Shown here piece after piece: positions 41,166-50,326 of a stretch of 64,000 nt of DNA. The position numbers and the translations under genes were made by a program. Position 1 is the first letter of the stretch. Every line of letters begins with the position of its first letter. The notes under the pieces were generated by a model. That model was not told where the DNA came from, did not search any database, and was given only the letters and a program-made list of their open reading frames with translations. The stretch is from Rhodococcus koreensis (GTDB lineage Bacteria > Actinomycetota > Actinomycetes > Mycobacteriales > Mycobacteriaceae): contig NZ_FNSV01000005.1 in assembly GCF_900105905.1 (NCBI RefSeq), positions 3,844,001 to 3,908,000 on the forward strand, given 5' to 3'.

Positions 41166-42626
41166 TCAGACGAGTTCGGCCTGGTAGTCGATGTCCGGAC
41201 GTAGTGCCGCCCAGCCGAATCCCAGTGCCGCGCAGAGCTGGATCAGCAGCAGCAGCCATCGTGCGACGCCGCCCTGTCCGCCGAGCAGGACGTCGTAGTT
41301 CTGCACGGCGAGCCATCCGACCACCGCGAACCCGAGGAGTGCGCCGGCGGGTGCCACCTTGGTTTTCCAGATGCTCGTCTCCAGGCGGGTGCGGGCGAAG
41401 AAGGCGATGATCGACGCCGAGGTGAGGGCGAGGATCACGATGAGCGAGACGGTGCCCAGGGACAGCAACCAGCTGAAGGTGACGGTGATCGGGTCCGCGC
41501 CGGCGAGTTCGAAGACAGCGAGGATGATCGCGAGCGCGACGCCGACTACCAAGGCGGCCGCAGCGGGGGTGCCGGTCTTGGCGTTGGCTTCACCGAGGCG
41601 GTGCGGCAGCACTTTCGCTCGTCCCAGCGCATAGAGGTAGCGGGAGAGCATGTTCTGGAAGCCGATGAGCATGGCGATGAAACTGGTGACCACCAGGATT
41701 TCCATCACCGTGCTCAACCAGGCACCGACTTCGGCCTCGGCGATGGCGAACACGAATCCGGCCGGGTCGTCGGTGGCGGCGGCCTGGACGGCGTCCGCGC
41801 CGACTGAGTTGCCCAGCGCCCAGGTCGTCAGGGCGTAGAAGACGCCGATGAACGCGATCGAGGTGTACACGGCGCGAGGAATGGTGCGGTGTGGGTCCTT
41901 CGCCTCCTCGGAGAAGACGACGGTGGCCTCGAAACCGGTGAAGCAGGTGATGCAGAACAGGAACGCCACACCGAGCCCCGGACCGACCAGCGCGGACGGA
42001 TCGAAGGCCGCCAGCGAGTTCCCCGAGACGCCGCCCCCGAAAATGATCGCGACGTCCAGGACGACGAAGGCGGCGACCTCGAGCAGCACGAGCAGCCCCA
42101 GCACCTTCAGGCTGACGTCGACACCGCGGACGGTGAGTGCGGTGACCACGGCCAAGGTGGCGAACAGCAGCACCCACGCCGGCACGTCGACACCGAGTTT
42201 GTCGGTGATCAACTGTTGCGCGAACACCGAGTACTGGGACCACAGGGCCGCCTGCAGCGCCGTATAGGCCAGGATGGCCAGCCCGGCGGCGGCAGTGGCC
42301 AGTCGCGGCCCGAATCCCTGCGCGATGTACGCGACGAAGCCGCCGGCATTGGTGATGTGCCGGCTCATCGTCACATACCCCACGGAGAAGACGACGAACA
42401 ACAGGGCCGCCAGCAGATACGTCGCGGGGGCGGCGACGCCGTTGACGGAGAAGACGACGGGAGAGGCGCCGACGATCGCGGCCATCGGGGCGACTGCGGC
42501 GACGACGAAGAACACGATCGCCGCGACCCCGAGCCTGCCGGCCCGCAACCCCGCCCGCCCCTCCCCGGGGGGCTCGTTGTGACCGGTGTTCTGCGGCGGG
42601 ACGGCCTGGTGGGGAGGGGTGGACAT
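41166..42626 (-). CDS. APC-superfamily amino acid/amine permease
   Basis: A 486-residue transporter with about 12 membrane helices. GASPVVFSVNGVAAPATYL and FTGFEATVVFSEEAKDP (TM6 region) are typical of the amino acid/polyamine/organocation group. Its position next to a MoaF-like protein and an aldehyde dehydrogenase suggests import of a biogenic amine or its amino acid. It reads in the same direction as MoaF and the ALDH. Substrate inferred from context. Confidence 0.87.
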   Translation of the reverse strand: MSTPPHQAVPPQNTGHNEPPGEGRAGLRAGRLGVAAIVFFVVAAVAPMAAIVGASPVVFSVNGVAAPATYLLAALLFVVFSVGYVTMSRHITNAGGFVAYIAQGFGPRLATAAAGLAILAYTALQAALWSQYSVFAQQLITDKLGVDVPAWVLLFATLAVVTALTVRGVDVSLKVLGLLVLLEVAAFVVLDVAIIFGGGVSGNSLAAFDPSALVGPGLGVAFLFCITCFTGFEATVVFSEEAKDPHRTIPRAVYTSIAFIGVFYALTTWALGNSVGADAVQAAATDDPAGFVFAIAEAEVGAWLSTVMEILVVTSFIAMLIGFQNMLSRYLYALGRAKVLPHRLGEANAKTGTPAAAALVVGVALAIILAVFELAGADPITVTFSWLLSLGTVSLIVILALTSASIIAFFARTRLETSIWKTKVAPAGALLGFAVVGWLAVQNYDVLLGGQGGVARWLLLLIQLCAALGFGWAALRPDIDYQAELV

Positions 42627-42714
42627 TGGAGCCTCCGAAGAAAGACATTCGCGGGGTAGTGCGGGGTGGGTGTCGCGGCGTGTTCGTGGTTGACAGTTGG
42701 CGGACGGATCCGCG

Positions 42715-43542
42715 TCAGGCCGTGGGTCCGGGGCGGGCGTCGTCGACGGACGGGGTGCGTTCGAATTCGCGCGCGTACGAGCCCATGGTTATGTTGACCA
42801 GGTCACCGCTCTGCTGGTCGATGCCGAATTGGATGCCGACGGTGCGGAGAGCGTTCAGGTCGACCAGGACCATGCCCTCGACGCCGACGTTCTTCTCCAG
42901 CCAGGAGAACAGGTACGTGTTCTCGCGCAGCTTCCAGTAGGTGCAGCTGTCGGTGTCCCCCACTCCCAGCTCGGCACCGCCGATGCACAGCCAGGTGAAG
43001 AGGTTCTCGTTGAGGTAGACGTGGTCGTAGACGTCGTCGCCGCTGTAGGCGTAGCGCACCCGGCGCCCGATCAGCTCGTCGGTCGGCTCGTGGGCGTCGG
43101 CCGCGGTGGCGGTGCTGCCGGCGATCTGGCCCTGGAACCACCGCTGGCGGGCGAGGTGAGGGTTGGGGCCGAGTCCGAGTTCGCCGACCGCGCCGGTGAC
43201 CTGACCGGTGGTCAGATCGAGCGCCGCGCTGACGACGACCGGGTGGTCCTCGCCGCTGCGCCGGTAGTGCAGGTAGAACAGTCCGGGTTGCATCTCGAAC
43301 AGTTCGTAAGTCTCGGTGCCGGCCTGCTCGCCGGTGCGCCAGCTCAGTTCTCCTTCGGAAAATGCGTGGGTGAGGGTGAACTCGTCACCCGAATCCACGA
43401 AGCGGGCGTTCAGGCTGAGTTCCCGGCCGTCGAGGGCGCGGCTGTAGGCGGGCCGGTATTCGTCGAAGCCGTCGGCCATCTCGCTCAGCGACGCCCAGTC
43501 GTCCTTGTTCCAGCTGAAGGCCGAGGTAGTGGAGGTGCTCAT
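42715..43542 (-). CDS. MoaF-like protein (monoamine-regulon type)
   Basis: A 275-residue protein resembling MoaF of the Klebsiella monoamine regulon, with two calycin-like halves: an N-terminal half with GELSWRTG and LFYLHYRR, and a C-terminal half with TYWKLRENTYLFSWLEKN. The two halves may be duplicates of one fold. The molecular role is unknown; it is linked to amine-oxidase induction or metabolism. Location between an amine-type permease and an aldehyde dehydrogenase supports that. Confidence 0.75.
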   Translation of the reverse strand: MSTSTTSAFSWNKDDWASLSEMADGFDEYRPAYSRALDGRELSLNARFVDSGDEFTLTHAFSEGELSWRTGEQAGTETYELFEMQPGLFYLHYRRSGEDHPVVVSAALDLTTGQVTGAVGELGLGPNPHLARQRWFQGQIAGSTATAADAHEPTDELIGRRVRYAYSGDDVYDHVYLNENLFTWLCIGGAELGVGDTDSCTYWKLRENTYLFSWLEKNVGVEGMVLVDLNALRTVGIQFGIDQQSGDLVNITMGSYAREFERTPSVDDARPGPTA

Positions 43543-43599
43543 GGTGTCAGGTGTCCTTGAATCTGTGGAGGGATTTCCGGTGGGTCGTTCGGGGCCGGG

Positions 43600-45048
43600 T
43601 CAGCCGAGGTTGACCCAGACGCCCTTGGTCTCGGTGAATTCGTCGATGGCGTTGGAGCTCATCTCCCGGCCCCATCCGCTGGAACCGAATCCGCCCCACG
43701 GGGCGGCGGGATCGAGGAACGGCAGCATGTTGACGAAGACACTGCCGGCGTGGATCGACGCGGCGAGGTTGTGCGCCAGCTCGAGGTCCTTGGTCCAAAT
43801 GCAGGCGGCCAGACCGTAATCGGTGTCGTTGGCGCGGGCGGCGAGCTCGTCGGCGTCGTCATAGGACAGGATCGACAACACCGGCCCGAAGATCTCTTCC
43901 CGGGCGATGGTCATGTCGTCACGCACACCCGAGAACACGGTGGGCGCGAAGAAGTTCCCGCCGGACAACTCTCCGCCGACGCGGCTGCCGCCGGTCACCA
44001 ACTGCGCGCCCTCGGCGACCCCGGCGTTGACCAGCCGCTCGACGTGGTCGGCGTGCTCGGGCGAGGCCAGCGGGCCGATCACCGTCTCGGGCGACATGCC
44101 GGGACCGATCGGCAGCACGCTCGCCGCCGCGGCGATCTTCTCGGTGAACTCGTCCACCCTCTTCGAGTCGACGAAGAACCGCGTGTAGGCGGCACACACC
44201 TGACCGCTGTTGAGCAGGGCGCCCTGTAGGTTCCCCGCGACCGCTGCGTCGATATCCGCATCTCGCGCAATGACACTCGGTGCCTTGCCGCCGAGTTCGA
44301 GGGTGACGCGCTTGAGGTTGCCCGAGGCGGCGACGACGATCTGCTTACCGACCGCGGTCGACCCGGTGAACGACACCTTGTCGACGTCGACGTGCTCGGT
44401 GAGGGCCTTGCCCGCCTCGGGGCCGCCGGTCAGGCAGTTCACGACTCCGGGCGGGAAACCGGCGTCCACGCACAGCCCGGCCAGGAACACGGTGCTCAGC
44501 GGCGTCTGTTCGGCGGGCTTGAGGATCACCGTGTTGCCGCAGGCCAGCGCCGGGGCCAGCTTCCAGGCGGCGATCATCAGCGGGAAGTTCCACGGAGTGA
44601 TCAGGGCACACACTCCGACCGGTTCCCGGCGGGTGTAGTGCATCGTGTTGGGGATCGACACCGCCGAGTTCTTGCCCTCGATCTTGGTGCACCAGCCGGC
44701 GTAGTAGCGGAAGACCTCGGCGGCCATGGTGAGGCTGACGGTCTTCGCGACCCCGAGCGGCTGGCCCTGGTCGCGGGTTTCGAGTTCGGCGAGTTCGTCC
44801 GCGTGCTGCTCGATCAGGTCGGCGACCTTCCACAGCAGCCGTGCGCGGGCGGCGGGCACCAGTGCCTTCCACGCCGGATCGGTCAGCGCCTGCCGCGCCG
44901 CCGCGACCGCGGCGTCGACGTCCGCTGCGCCGGCGTCCGCGACCGTGCCCAGAGGCTCACCCGTCGCCGGATCGTAGGTCTTGAACTCGGCACCGGACCG
45001 GGCCGGAACCCACCGGCCGTCGATCAGCAACTGCTCGCGCACATCCAT
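43600..45048 (-). CDS. Aldehyde dehydrogenase, phenylacetaldehyde/betaine-aldehyde type
   Basis: A 482-residue ALDH. ITPWNFPLMIAAWK, FTGSTAVGKQI, the catalytic Glu in LELGGKAPSV, the nucleophile Cys in NSGQVCAAYTR and EEIFGPVLSIL are all present. ATG at 45048 follows GAGGAG and is preferred to the frame's earlier start. In an amine-oxidase cluster its likely job is to oxidise the aldehyde made from the amine. A GTGACC-A-GGTCAC palindrome lies 24 bp upstream. Confidence 0.88.
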   Translation of the reverse strand: MDVREQLLIDGRWVPARSGAEFKTYDPATGEPLGTVADAGAADVDAAVAAARQALTDPAWKALVPAARARLLWKVADLIEQHADELAELETRDQGQPLGVAKTVSLTMAAEVFRYYAGWCTKIEGKNSAVSIPNTMHYTRREPVGVCALITPWNFPLMIAAWKLAPALACGNTVILKPAEQTPLSTVFLAGLCVDAGFPPGVVNCLTGGPEAGKALTEHVDVDKVSFTGSTAVGKQIVVAASGNLKRVTLELGGKAPSVIARDADIDAAVAGNLQGALLNSGQVCAAYTRFFVDSKRVDEFTEKIAAAASVLPIGPGMSPETVIGPLASPEHADHVERLVNAGVAEGAQLVTGGSRVGGELSGGNFFAPTVFSGVRDDMTIAREEIFGPVLSILSYDDADELAARANDTDYGLAACIWTKDLELAHNLAASIHAGSVFVNMLPFLDPAAPWGGFGSSGWGREMSSNAIDEFTETKGVWVNLG

Positions 45049-45071
45049 TGTGAGAACTCCTCGAAATACTC

Positions 45072-45084
45072 GTGACCAGGTCAC
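45072..45084. promoter_or_regulatory. GTGACC-A-GGTCAC palindrome before the ALDH
   Basis: A perfect 6+1+6 palindrome 24 bp upstream of the ALDH ATG; a likely operator, but it differs from the TetR sites at 45914 and 45968. The rest of the 258-bp gap to the TetR gene has no other feature that I can support. Confidence 0.45.
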
Positions 45085-45306
45085 GTGACGTGAGTCTCAC
45101 TCTGCTCCGGGATCTGTGGGAATGCATTGCCGAAGTCCGTACAAGCATTGACTAATCCCGCACACCTTCGGCGGCGACAGGTCAATCGAGAGCGCCACGG
45201 CCGACGGACGACGAGGCGGGGCGGGCGGCGAAGCGACAACGCACGACGACCGGAGGCGAATACCATGTCACCAGAACCTATTTGAGGGAGCACGGAGCCA
45301 CGCACC

Positions 45307-45888
45307 TCACTCGACAAGCGTGCGCAGAAACCGGCGCAGGTGCGCGAGCGCGGCCTCGTTGAGTTCGGGGCGGTCAAGGGTGATCTGCTGAAAGATCAGT
45401 CCGTCGGCGGCCGCGATGAACAGCTGAGCCATCGCCTCGTCGCAGTCGATTCCGCCGTGCGCCAACTCCTCACGGAGGGCCTGCCGATAGGTGCCGTACA
45501 GAGACTCGACGTGCGGACGCAGCTCGGGACTGCGCCGCGATTCGAGGATCAGTTCGTACTGGAAGGCCTGCTCGTCAGGATTGACTACGACCATCCCGAT
45601 CAGTCCGGCGAAGATCGCGTCGAGATCACCGGTGCCGGGCCGGGTACTGATCGAGGTGACGCTGTTCTCGACGGAATACTGCAGGGCAGCTTCGAGCAGG
45701 GCGTCGCGGCTGCCGAAGTGGTGGGCGACGAGGCCGTGCGTGACGTTCGCCTCGCGGGCGACGCCGCGGTAGGTCAGATGTCGCAACCCCTGGGCGGCGA
45801 CGACACGGACGGCGGCGGCGAGCAGCGCCTGCCTGCCCTCGCCATACATCGGCGAACTCCGACCCGGTGTGGACGCAACAGCGGTCAT
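45307..45888 (-). CDS. TetR-family regulator, paralogue 1
   Basis: A 193-residue TetR repressor. The helix-turn-helix is LTYRGVAREANVTHGLVAHH (about residues 38-57), followed by FGSRDALLEAAL. It is close to the TetR at 51287-51946; long stretches (HGLVAHHFGSRDALLEAAL, NSVTSISTRPG, QAFQYELILE) are identical or nearly so. It is divergent from the SDR-amidohydrolase operon, with two operator-like sites between. It probably represses that operon and itself. Confidence 0.9.
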   Translation of the reverse strand: MTAVASTPGRSSPMYGEGRQALLAAAVRVVAAQGLRHLTYRGVAREANVTHGLVAHHFGSRDALLEAALQYSVENSVTSISTRPGTGDLDAIFAGLIGMVVVNPDEQAFQYELILESRRSPELRPHVESLYGTYRQALREELAHGGIDCDEAMAQLFIAAADGLIFQQITLDRPELNEAALAHLRRFLRTLVE

Positions 45889-45913
45889 CGGTGTCCTCCA
45901 ACATTCTTTTCAT

Positions 45914-45929
45914 CTATCCACTTGACTAG
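45914..45929. promoter_or_regulatory. TetR operator copy 1a
   Basis: CTATCCACTTGACTAG, matching the pattern CTrTCCAnnTGrmyAk seen also at 45968, 52021 and 52076. It is paired with 45968 at a 54-bp spacing in the gap between paralogue 1 and the SDR. Confidence 0.6.
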
Positions 45930-45967
45930 TTGTACAGCACGGGGCATATTTGTGCCACTGATCACAT

Positions 45968-45983
45968 CTATCCATCTGGATAT
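45968..45983. promoter_or_regulatory. TetR operator copy 1b
   Basis: CTATCCATCTGGATAT with the perfect core ATCCA-TC-TGGAT. It lies on the SDR side of the intergenic region, about 70 bp before that gene's ATG. Confidence 0.65.
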
Positions 45984-46053
45984 TTCGCCTCTCTTCGCTC
46001 GCGGTCCGCTTCGACCGCGCCATTGCCCTCGGCACTCAGAAGGAGCCCCCACC

Positions 46054-46911
46054 ATGACGAACACGGCGGACCACGAACCGCAGGCCACACTCACTGACCG
46101 GGAGGCGTCCGGCGCAGTCGCCATCGTCACCGGCGGCGGGAGCGGGATCGGCGCTGCCACCGCGCAGGCGCTCACGGCCGTCGGCTGGTCCGTTGCGATC
46201 TGCGGGCGGCGGGCGGAAGCCCTCGAGCGCGTGGCCGACGCCACCGGGGCACATCCGATCGTCACCGACACCACCGACAAGGCCGCCGTGGCCCGCCTCG
46301 TCGAGAGCACCGTCACCCGCTTCGGGCGCCTGGACGGACTGGTCCTCAACGCCGGAGTCGTCCGCCCCGGGCCGGTCGGCGAATTGTCCGACAGCGATTG
46401 GGCGGCGATGGTCGAGACCAACCTCACCGCCCCCTACCGCCTGCTGCACACCGCCCTGCCGCACCTCGTCAGGAGCAGCGGGGCAGTAGTCGGCGTGTCC
46501 TCGGTCAGCGGGCTGCGCGCCTCGGGCGGAACCCCCGGCTACAACGCCACCAAGGCGGGACTGAGCATGTTGCTGCAGTCGGTCGCCGTCGACTACGGGC
46601 CGCGAGGAGTGCGCGCCAACGTCGTCTGCCCCGGTTGGACCCGCACCGAGATGGCCGACGAGGAAATGGCCCAACTCGGCGGTGAACGCGGCGTCGACGC
46701 GGAGCAGGCCTATCGCCTCGCCTCCGCACTCGTCCCGTTGCCTCGGCCCGCGTATGCCGCCGAAGTTGCCGCCACCATTGCGTGGCTGCTCTCCCCCGCC
46801 GCTTCCTATGTCAACGCCGCCGTGCTGCCGGTGGACGGCGGGCACAGCGCGGTCGACGTCGGCACCGTCTCCCTCGACCCACGATTCTCGCTCGCCGTCC
46901 CCATGCCCTGA
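46054..46911 (+). CDS. Short-chain dehydrogenase/reductase (SDR)
   Basis: A 285-residue classical SDR. TGGGSGIG is near residue 27, LNAG near 97 and the active-site YNATKAG near 164, followed by CPGWTRTEM. ATG at 46054 has AAGGAG upstream. It is the first gene of a rightward operon with amidohydrolase, SnoaL-like and MFS genes, under likely TetR control. In an amine or aromatic pathway it could oxidise a ring or side-chain alcohol. Substrate unknown. Confidence 0.87.
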   Translation: MTNTADHEPQATLTDREASGAVAIVTGGGSGIGAATAQALTAVGWSVAICGRRAEALERVADATGAHPIVTDTTDKAAVARLVESTVTRFGRLDGLVLNAGVVRPGPVGELSDSDWAAMVETNLTAPYRLLHTALPHLVRSSGAVVGVSSVSGLRASGGTPGYNATKAGLSMLLQSVAVDYGPRGVRANVVCPGWTRTEMADEEMAQLGGERGVDAEQAYRLASALVPLPRPAYAAEVAATIAWLLSPAASYVNAAVLPVDGGHSAVDVGTVSLDPRFSLAVPMP

Positions 46912-46970
46912 CGGACCACAGTGCGAACTGCTCAAATCGACGCCCCTACCCACGATGGAAAGAAGAACCG

Positions 46971-48569
46971 ATGCCTACCGCGTTGCTCAACGGCCGCATC
47001 TACACCGTCGACCCGGCCGCACCCTGGGTGCAGGCCGTTCTGGTCGACAACGGCGTCTTCACGGTCGTCGGGTCCGACGACGACGTCCGTGACGCCGCCC
47101 CGGACGGTACCGAATTCGTCGACCTCGACGGCCGCATGGCGATGCCCGGACTGCACGATGCCCATACCCATCTGCTGTTCAGCGGGTTGAAGTTTCGCTA
47201 CGAGACCCGCCTGACACCGGGTGGCTCCCCGAAGGAGATCGTGCACGACCTCGGTCACTGCAGATGCGCCGAACTCGTCGACGAGGACGTGCAGCCCTGG
47301 ATCGTCGGCGGCGAGTTCGTTCCTGCCGACTTCGCCGCGGGAGAACTGGACCGCAAATTCCTCGACGAAGCGTTTCCTGATCAGCCGGTGTTCTTGTACG
47401 ACTACACCATTCACCACGCCCTGGCCAACTCCACCGCACTCGACCTCGCCGGGCTCTCCGAAGACTCGGTGGACCCACCTGGTGGCCGACTGGTCCGCCG
47501 GGAAGGGACGAACGAGCTGACCGGGGAACTCGTCGAGCAGGCCCGCTGGCCCGTCATGCGCGCCATGTCCGATTACCGTGCCGACATCTATCGTGACGCG
47601 GTTGCCTGGGCGGCGTCGGTGTGCCATCGGTACGGCATCACGTCCGTCCAGGAGGCCTCCGCGTCTCCGCAGGCGCTCGCGGCCTACCGGGACCTCGACC
47701 GGGACGGCGCACTGAACTTGCACGTTGCCGCGCACCTGGTCTGGAAGGAGGAGGGTTTCGGCATGGCCGATACCGCCGAACTCGACCGCACCATCGCCGA
47801 ACGGGCGACGTTCACCAGTGAACATCTGGACACCGAACGCATCAAGATCTGGCTCGACGGGTCACCCCTGCCGCCGCACATGACACAGGCGGACCTCGAC
47901 GCCCACGGCAGCGTCGACCCCACCAACATTCTCGTCGACGAAGATCAACTCACCGAGGTGCTACGCGGATTCGACGCGGCCGGATTGTCGGTGAAAATTC
48001 ACTGCGCCGGTGCGGGTTCCGTGCGCGCCGCACTCGACGCCTTCGAGACCGTCCGCCGGATCAACGGCACACGCGGCCCAGCTCACGAGATCGCGCACTG
48101 CCCATTCATCCACGACGACGACTACAAGAGATTCGGCCAGCTCGACGTGATCGCCGAGATGTCGCCCGCGATCTGGCACCTCGACATTCCCGGGCACGAC
48201 GATGCATTCAAATTCCGCACCATCCTCGACTCGGGTGCCACGATGACCGTTGGCTCGGACTGGATCATCACCCCGAATCCGAACCTGTTCCCTGCCCTTC
48301 AGGGCATGCTGCAACGCGGAGACGAGGCCGTCGATCTCGCCACCGCTGTGTATCTGATGACCCTCGGCGGCGCACGGGTCGTCGGTCGCGACCACGTGCA
48401 GGGCACGATCACCCCCGGGAAGTCCGGCGACCTGATCGTGCTCGACCGCAACATCTTCGAGGTCCCTTCCGAGCACGTCGGATCCACGCAGGTGCTGCGG
48501 ACCCTCTTCGAGGGGCGCACCGTCTTCGACGCCGAAATATCGACCGCCACCGATCTTCATCAGCGCTGA
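46971..48569 (+). CDS. Amidohydrolase family 3 protein (YtcJ-like)
   Basis: A 532-residue amidohydrolase. The N-terminal composite domain begins ALLNGRIYTVDPAAPWVQAV, the first metal motif is GLHDAHTHLL near residue 61, and the later metal motifs include IHCAGAG, AHCPFIH and GSDWIITPNP. Such YtcJ-like enzymes hydrolyse amide, formyl or cyclic imide bonds. In this operon it may open an N-acyl or ring-amide intermediate of amine degradation. ATG at 46971 has GAAAGAAG upstream. Confidence 0.87.
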   Translation: MPTALLNGRIYTVDPAAPWVQAVLVDNGVFTVVGSDDDVRDAAPDGTEFVDLDGRMAMPGLHDAHTHLLFSGLKFRYETRLTPGGSPKEIVHDLGHCRCAELVDEDVQPWIVGGEFVPADFAAGELDRKFLDEAFPDQPVFLYDYTIHHALANSTALDLAGLSEDSVDPPGGRLVRREGTNELTGELVEQARWPVMRAMSDYRADIYRDAVAWAASVCHRYGITSVQEASASPQALAAYRDLDRDGALNLHVAAHLVWKEEGFGMADTAELDRTIAERATFTSEHLDTERIKIWLDGSPLPPHMTQADLDAHGSVDPTNILVDEDQLTEVLRGFDAAGLSVKIHCAGAGSVRAALDAFETVRRINGTRGPAHEIAHCPFIHDDDYKRFGQLDVIAEMSPAIWHLDIPGHDDAFKFRTILDSGATMTVGSDWIITPNPNLFPALQGMLQRGDEAVDLATAVYLMTLGGARVVGRDHVQGTITPGKSGDLIVLDRNIFEVPSEHVGSTQVLRTLFEGRTVFDAEISTATDLHQR

Positions 48570-48616
48570 GCGCAGTACACCCCTACCAACCGTTGACCAA
48601 TCCTGGAGGACCCACC

Positions 48617-49039
48617 GTGTCCAATCCCGATTTCGACATCGTCGCAGCCTTGTACGAGGCGTGGAACACCCGAGACATCGCGGCCTGGGTCGATTCCTTC
48701 ACCCCCGACGCGACCTGGACGAATCTGCCCACCGGAGAGATCCATGCGGGCCACGACGGGATGGCGGACAACTACCGGCACTGGGACGGGCCGTTCCGCG
48801 ACGGAACGTGCGAGAAGCTGACCTTCGCGGGGGGGGACGGTCTTGTCGTCACGGAGTTCGTCGCCGTCGGCACCCACACCGGCCCCCTCCCGACCCCGGA
48901 CGGAGACGACATCCGCCCCACCGGTCGCACACTGTCGGTTCCCTTCTGCGACATCCACCGGGTCGAGAACGGCCGGATCGCTTCGACCCGGCGGTATTGG
49001 GATCAGCTCACCGTTCTCACCCAGCTCGGACTGCAGTGA
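48617..49039 (+). CDS. SnoaL-like / NTF2-fold protein
   Basis: A 140-residue SnoaL-like protein with the alpha+beta-cone pattern LYEAWNTRDIAAWVDSFTPD, then TGEIHAGHDGM and a C-terminal FCDIHRVENGRI. GTG at 48617 follows GGAGG and is preferred to an in-frame ATG eight codons upstream. Family members act as cyclases, isomerases or hydrolases on small cyclic or polyketide-like substrates. The pathway position between amidohydrolase and MFS suggests a step on the same intermediate. Confidence 0.85.
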   Translation: MSNPDFDIVAALYEAWNTRDIAAWVDSFTPDATWTNLPTGEIHAGHDGMADNYRHWDGPFRDGTCEKLTFAGGDGLVVTEFVAVGTHTGPLPTPDGDDIRPTGRTLSVPFCDIHRVENGRIASTRRYWDQLTVLTQLGLQ

Positions 49040-49072
49040 ATCCAACTTCCCCCAATCACGAAGGACCACCCG

Positions 49073-50293
49073 ATGCCCCACACTCTCGACGGTCGACGCA
49101 CCCCCTTCGACAGCACCGATCCCAACTCCAGGGGACGCGTGGCACTGATCGTTCTCTTCTCCTCCGTTGTCGGCACTCTCCTGCTCATGGCTCCTGCCGT
49201 GGCCAGTCAGCTCCAACTTCAGCTGGGACTGAATCCCTCGCAGACGGGTGACTTGTTCTCTGCCGAACTCGGTGCGATGAGCTTCGCCTCGATCCCCGCA
49301 CTGTGGTGGATGAAGAGATTCAACATCCGGACGATGTCCACGATCTTCGGCGTGATCTTCATCGCCGGCAACGTCAGCTCCGCGTACATCGATGACTACG
49401 GCACCCTACTCGCCGTACGCTTTCTCACCTCCCTCGCGGGCGGGTCGTTGATGGTCCTGTGCATGTCGCTCGCCGCCCAGACCCGCGACCGCAACCGCGT
49501 GTACGGACTGTGGGTGATGGGGCAATTGTCCTTCGGGGCGATCGGATTGGCGGTGCTTCCGCACTTCTTCGGCAGCTTCGGAATCGGCATCGTGTACTGG
49601 ACCCTCGCCGTGCTGATGATCCTCGTTCTCCCGCTCGCACGATTCCTGCCGGAGCGCAACGTCACGGCCGACCACGACGGCAACGACGAGACCGGACCGA
49701 CGCGCAACTACGTGCTGCGCGCCGCACTCGGACTCGTCGCCGTGCTCGCCTTCTACGTGAGCCTCAGCGGAGTCTGGACGTTCGTCGGCGGCGTTGCCGC
49801 GGCATCCACCATCGACACCGAAACCTCGAGTTCGATCCTGTCGGTCGCCACCGTCCTGGGTATCGCCGGTTCTGCGCTGGCCACTGTCCTGGGCTCCCGG
49901 CCGAGCACGAGAACCAACCTCCTCGTCGGGTATGTGGCGATGACGCTGTCGGTCGGCCTGCTCGCCGGAATGCCCGGGCTGCTCCGGTTCACCATTGCAG
50001 CACTCCTTTTCAAGTTCACCTGGACGTTCATTCTCCCCTACATCATGTCCACCCTGTCCGGCCTGGACCGGTCGGGGCGGGTGGTGAACCTGGCCAACAT
50101 CGCAATCGGCGGCGGCTTCGCGATCGGCCCGTTCATGGGAGGCCGCCTCGTCGAGAGCGCAGGCGGATACGGAACGTTGATCGCGGTCAGTGCTGCGGGA
50201 CTGGTCCTGTCGCTGGCACTGATCATCGCTGCCCAACCCCGGCGGATCGCCACGCCTGTCGTCACCACGCCGGTTCCGCAGATGGTCGAGTAG
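49073..50293 (+). CDS. MFS transporter
   Basis: A 406-residue major facilitator with about 12 hydrophobic segments. ATG follows GAAGGACC, 33 bp after the SnoaL-like stop. The first helix is LIVLFSSVVGTLLLMAPAVA, and the loop 2-3 region WWMKRFNIR differs from the classic GxxxDRxGRR. Probably imports the substrate of the SDR-amidohydrolase operon. No close subfamily can be named. Confidence 0.82.
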   Translation: MPHTLDGRRTPFDSTDPNSRGRVALIVLFSSVVGTLLLMAPAVASQLQLQLGLNPSQTGDLFSAELGAMSFASIPALWWMKRFNIRTMSTIFGVIFIAGNVSSAYIDDYGTLLAVRFLTSLAGGSLMVLCMSLAAQTRDRNRVYGLWVMGQLSFGAIGLAVLPHFFGSFGIGIVYWTLAVLMILVLPLARFLPERNVTADHDGNDETGPTRNYVLRAALGLVAVLAFYVSLSGVWTFVGGVAAASTIDTETSSSILSVATVLGIAGSALATVLGSRPSTRTNLLVGYVAMTLSVGLLAGMPGLLRFTIAALLFKFTWTFILPYIMSTLSGLDRSGRVVNLANIAIGGGFAIGPFMGGRLVESAGGYGTLIAVSAAGLVLSLALIIAAQPRRIATPVVTTPVPQMVE

Positions 50294-50326
50294 GCGACAA
50301 CAAACAATGCTGCTGAACAAGCACTT

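Noticed and set aside
42715..43560. Plus-strand 287-codon frame opposite the MoaF-like gene
   Set aside because: Gly/Val-rich shadow with no motif; the minus strand encodes a MoaF-like protein in an ordered operon.
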